Below, piece by piece: positions 63,311 through 64,000 of a DNA stretch of 64,000 nucleotides. The DNA lies in contig NZ_BDEP01000015.1 in the NCBI RefSeq assembly GCF_001662305.1, positions 186,001 through 250,000 of the forward strand, in the 5' to 3' direction. The notes beneath the pieces were generated by a model that saw only the letters and a program-made list of their open reading frames with translations, did no database searches and had not been told where the DNA came from. Every line of letters starts with the position of its first letter. The stretch's first letter is position 1. The position numbers and the translations under genes are program-made. This stretch comes from Halomonas caseinilytica. Lineage in GTDB: Bacteria > Pseudomonadota > Gammaproteobacteria > Pseudomonadales > Halomonadaceae.

Positions 63311-63353
63311 GCAGATCGTGGCGTCCCTTCCTTCCCTGCCACGAGAGTCCTTC

Positions 63354-64000
63354 ATGTCACGGCATCTGTTGTTCATGGTCCTGGCACCGTTGCTGGGGCT
63401 GTTCATCCTTGCCATCGGCAACGGGTCGCTGGCCACCCTGACCACCTTGCGGCTGGATTCCGCCGGTTATTCGCCACAGGTCATCGGCTGGGTGTCCTCG
63501 GCCTATTTCATCGGCCTGGCGCTGGGTGCGCTGTTCAATGACCGACTGCTGTTGGCGATCGGCCACATCCGTGCCTATGGCAGCTTCGCTTCCCTGGTGG
63601 CGGTGACCGTTCTCCTGCAGGGGCTGTTTGTCGACCCCGTGGGCTGGTTCGTGTTTCGCCTGATCGGTGGCTGGGCCACGGTCGGCGTCTTCCTGGTCAT
63701 CGAGAGTTGGTTGCTGGCTGCCGGCGAAGCGAAGTCCCGGGGCCGTTTGCTGGCGCTTTACATGATCGCCATGTATGGCGCGGGCGTGGTGGGACAGTTG
63801 ATGCTCGGCGTGACCCAGTCGATGGGCAGCACGGCACCGTTCATGATCATCGGCATGCTGGCGGCGCTCTCGGTACTGCCGATGGCGATGATCCCTCGGG
63901 TGACGCCGTTGCTGGAGAAGGCGGAGCCGCTGTCTCCCTTGCGCCTTATCACCCTGACCCCCACCGGCGTGATGGGCAGTTTTGGCTCGGGATTGGCGGT
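63354..64000 (+). CDS. MFS transporter, N-terminal part (cut by window edge)
   Basis: 215 residues are visible before the window ends; the frame is still open. Six membrane helices can be traced: 'LLFMVLAPLLGLFILAIGNG', 'VIGWVSSAYFIGLALGALFN', 'AYGSFASLVAVTVLLQGLFV', 'VGVFLVIESWLLAAGE', 'YMIAMYGAGVVGQLMLGV' and 'FMIIGMLAALSVLPMAMIP'. The family motif 'FRLIGGWATVGVFLVIESWL' points to the YcaD-like group of putative exporters. The substrate is unknown. The ATG is preceded by gagagtccttc. Confidence 0.88.
   Translation, partial: MSRHLLFMVLAPLLGLFILAIGNGSLATLTTLRLDSAGYSPQVIGWVSSAYFIGLALGALFNDRLLLAIGHIRAYGSFASLVAVTVLLQGLFVDPVGWFVFRLIGGWATVGVFLVIESWLLAAGEAKSRGRLLALYMIAMYGAGVVGQLMLGVTQSMGSTAPFMIIGMLAALSVLPMAMIPRVTPLLEKAEPLSPLRLITLTPTGVMGSFGSGLA

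Overview
The window is 64 kb of GC-rich gammaproteobacterial chromosome. The gene content fits the Halomonadaceae (Halomonas or a close relative): a cytochrome bo3 operon, opgGH, sbcDC, a full deo set, a large MscS-type channel, and many LysR-type regulators beside small enzymes. That placement is an inference from gene content and composition; no rRNA or tRNA is present to confirm it. No CRISPR array, prophage or insertion sequence was seen. Coding density is high, and both ends of the window cut genes (a LacI-type regulator on the left, an MFS transporter on the right).

Layout. 1-8 kb: end of a LacI regulator; a DUF1127 gene divergent from a LysR regulator; an ECF42-type stress sigma factor with its DGPF (YciI-like) and VOC partner genes and a matching promoter; an M23 endopeptidase; a pirin divergent from its own LysR regulator. 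8-16 kb: glutathionyl-hydroquinone reductase, a YaiI-family protein, a DEAD-box helicase behind a 390-base structured leader, an EamA exporter, ArgE, an Old Yellow Enzyme and a small membrane protein. 16-24 kb: SDR and alpha/beta hydrolase, SbcC/SbcD, endonuclease V, YdeI-like and DUF1415 proteins. 24-31 kb: a MocR regulator divergent from two GNAT acetyltransferases and a PaiB-like flavoprotein; aldo/keto reductase and OsmC; and an amidoligase coupled to a class I amidotransferase-type gamma-glutamyl hydrolase. 31-37 kb: MscS channel; a ThuA / Gfo-Idh-MocA / LacI cluster behind two LacI-type operators; a membrane-anchored glutaredoxin-like protein.

37-46.6 kb is a nucleoside salvage locus on the minus strand: Tsx porin, CNT transporter, deoC, deoA, deoB, deoD and cdd, then GGCT-like, small membrane and dienelactone hydrolase genes. 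A DeoR-family regulator is divergent from it, and the shared control region holds a DeoR-like operator and a CRP-like box. 46.9-51.7 kb is cyoABCDE. 51.8-57 kb holds a Yip1-like membrane protein, a class V aminotransferase, thiC and tenA. The last two each have their own TPP riboswitch, and an unusual inverted-repeat element lies between them. 57-62 kb is opgG-opgH, a lauroyl-type acyltransferase, a small membrane protein and a VOC protein. The right end carries a zinc-ribbon methyltransferase and the start of an MFS transporter.

Points that stand out: the amidoligase/hydrolase pair; the MocR-GNAT-GNAT-PaiB module with a symmetric repeat covering the regulator's start; the ECF42 promoter match; the hairpin insertion in loop L5 of the tenA riboswitch; the 85-base inverted repeat between tenA and thiC; and several convergent gene junctions whose hairpins are built into the coding ends.
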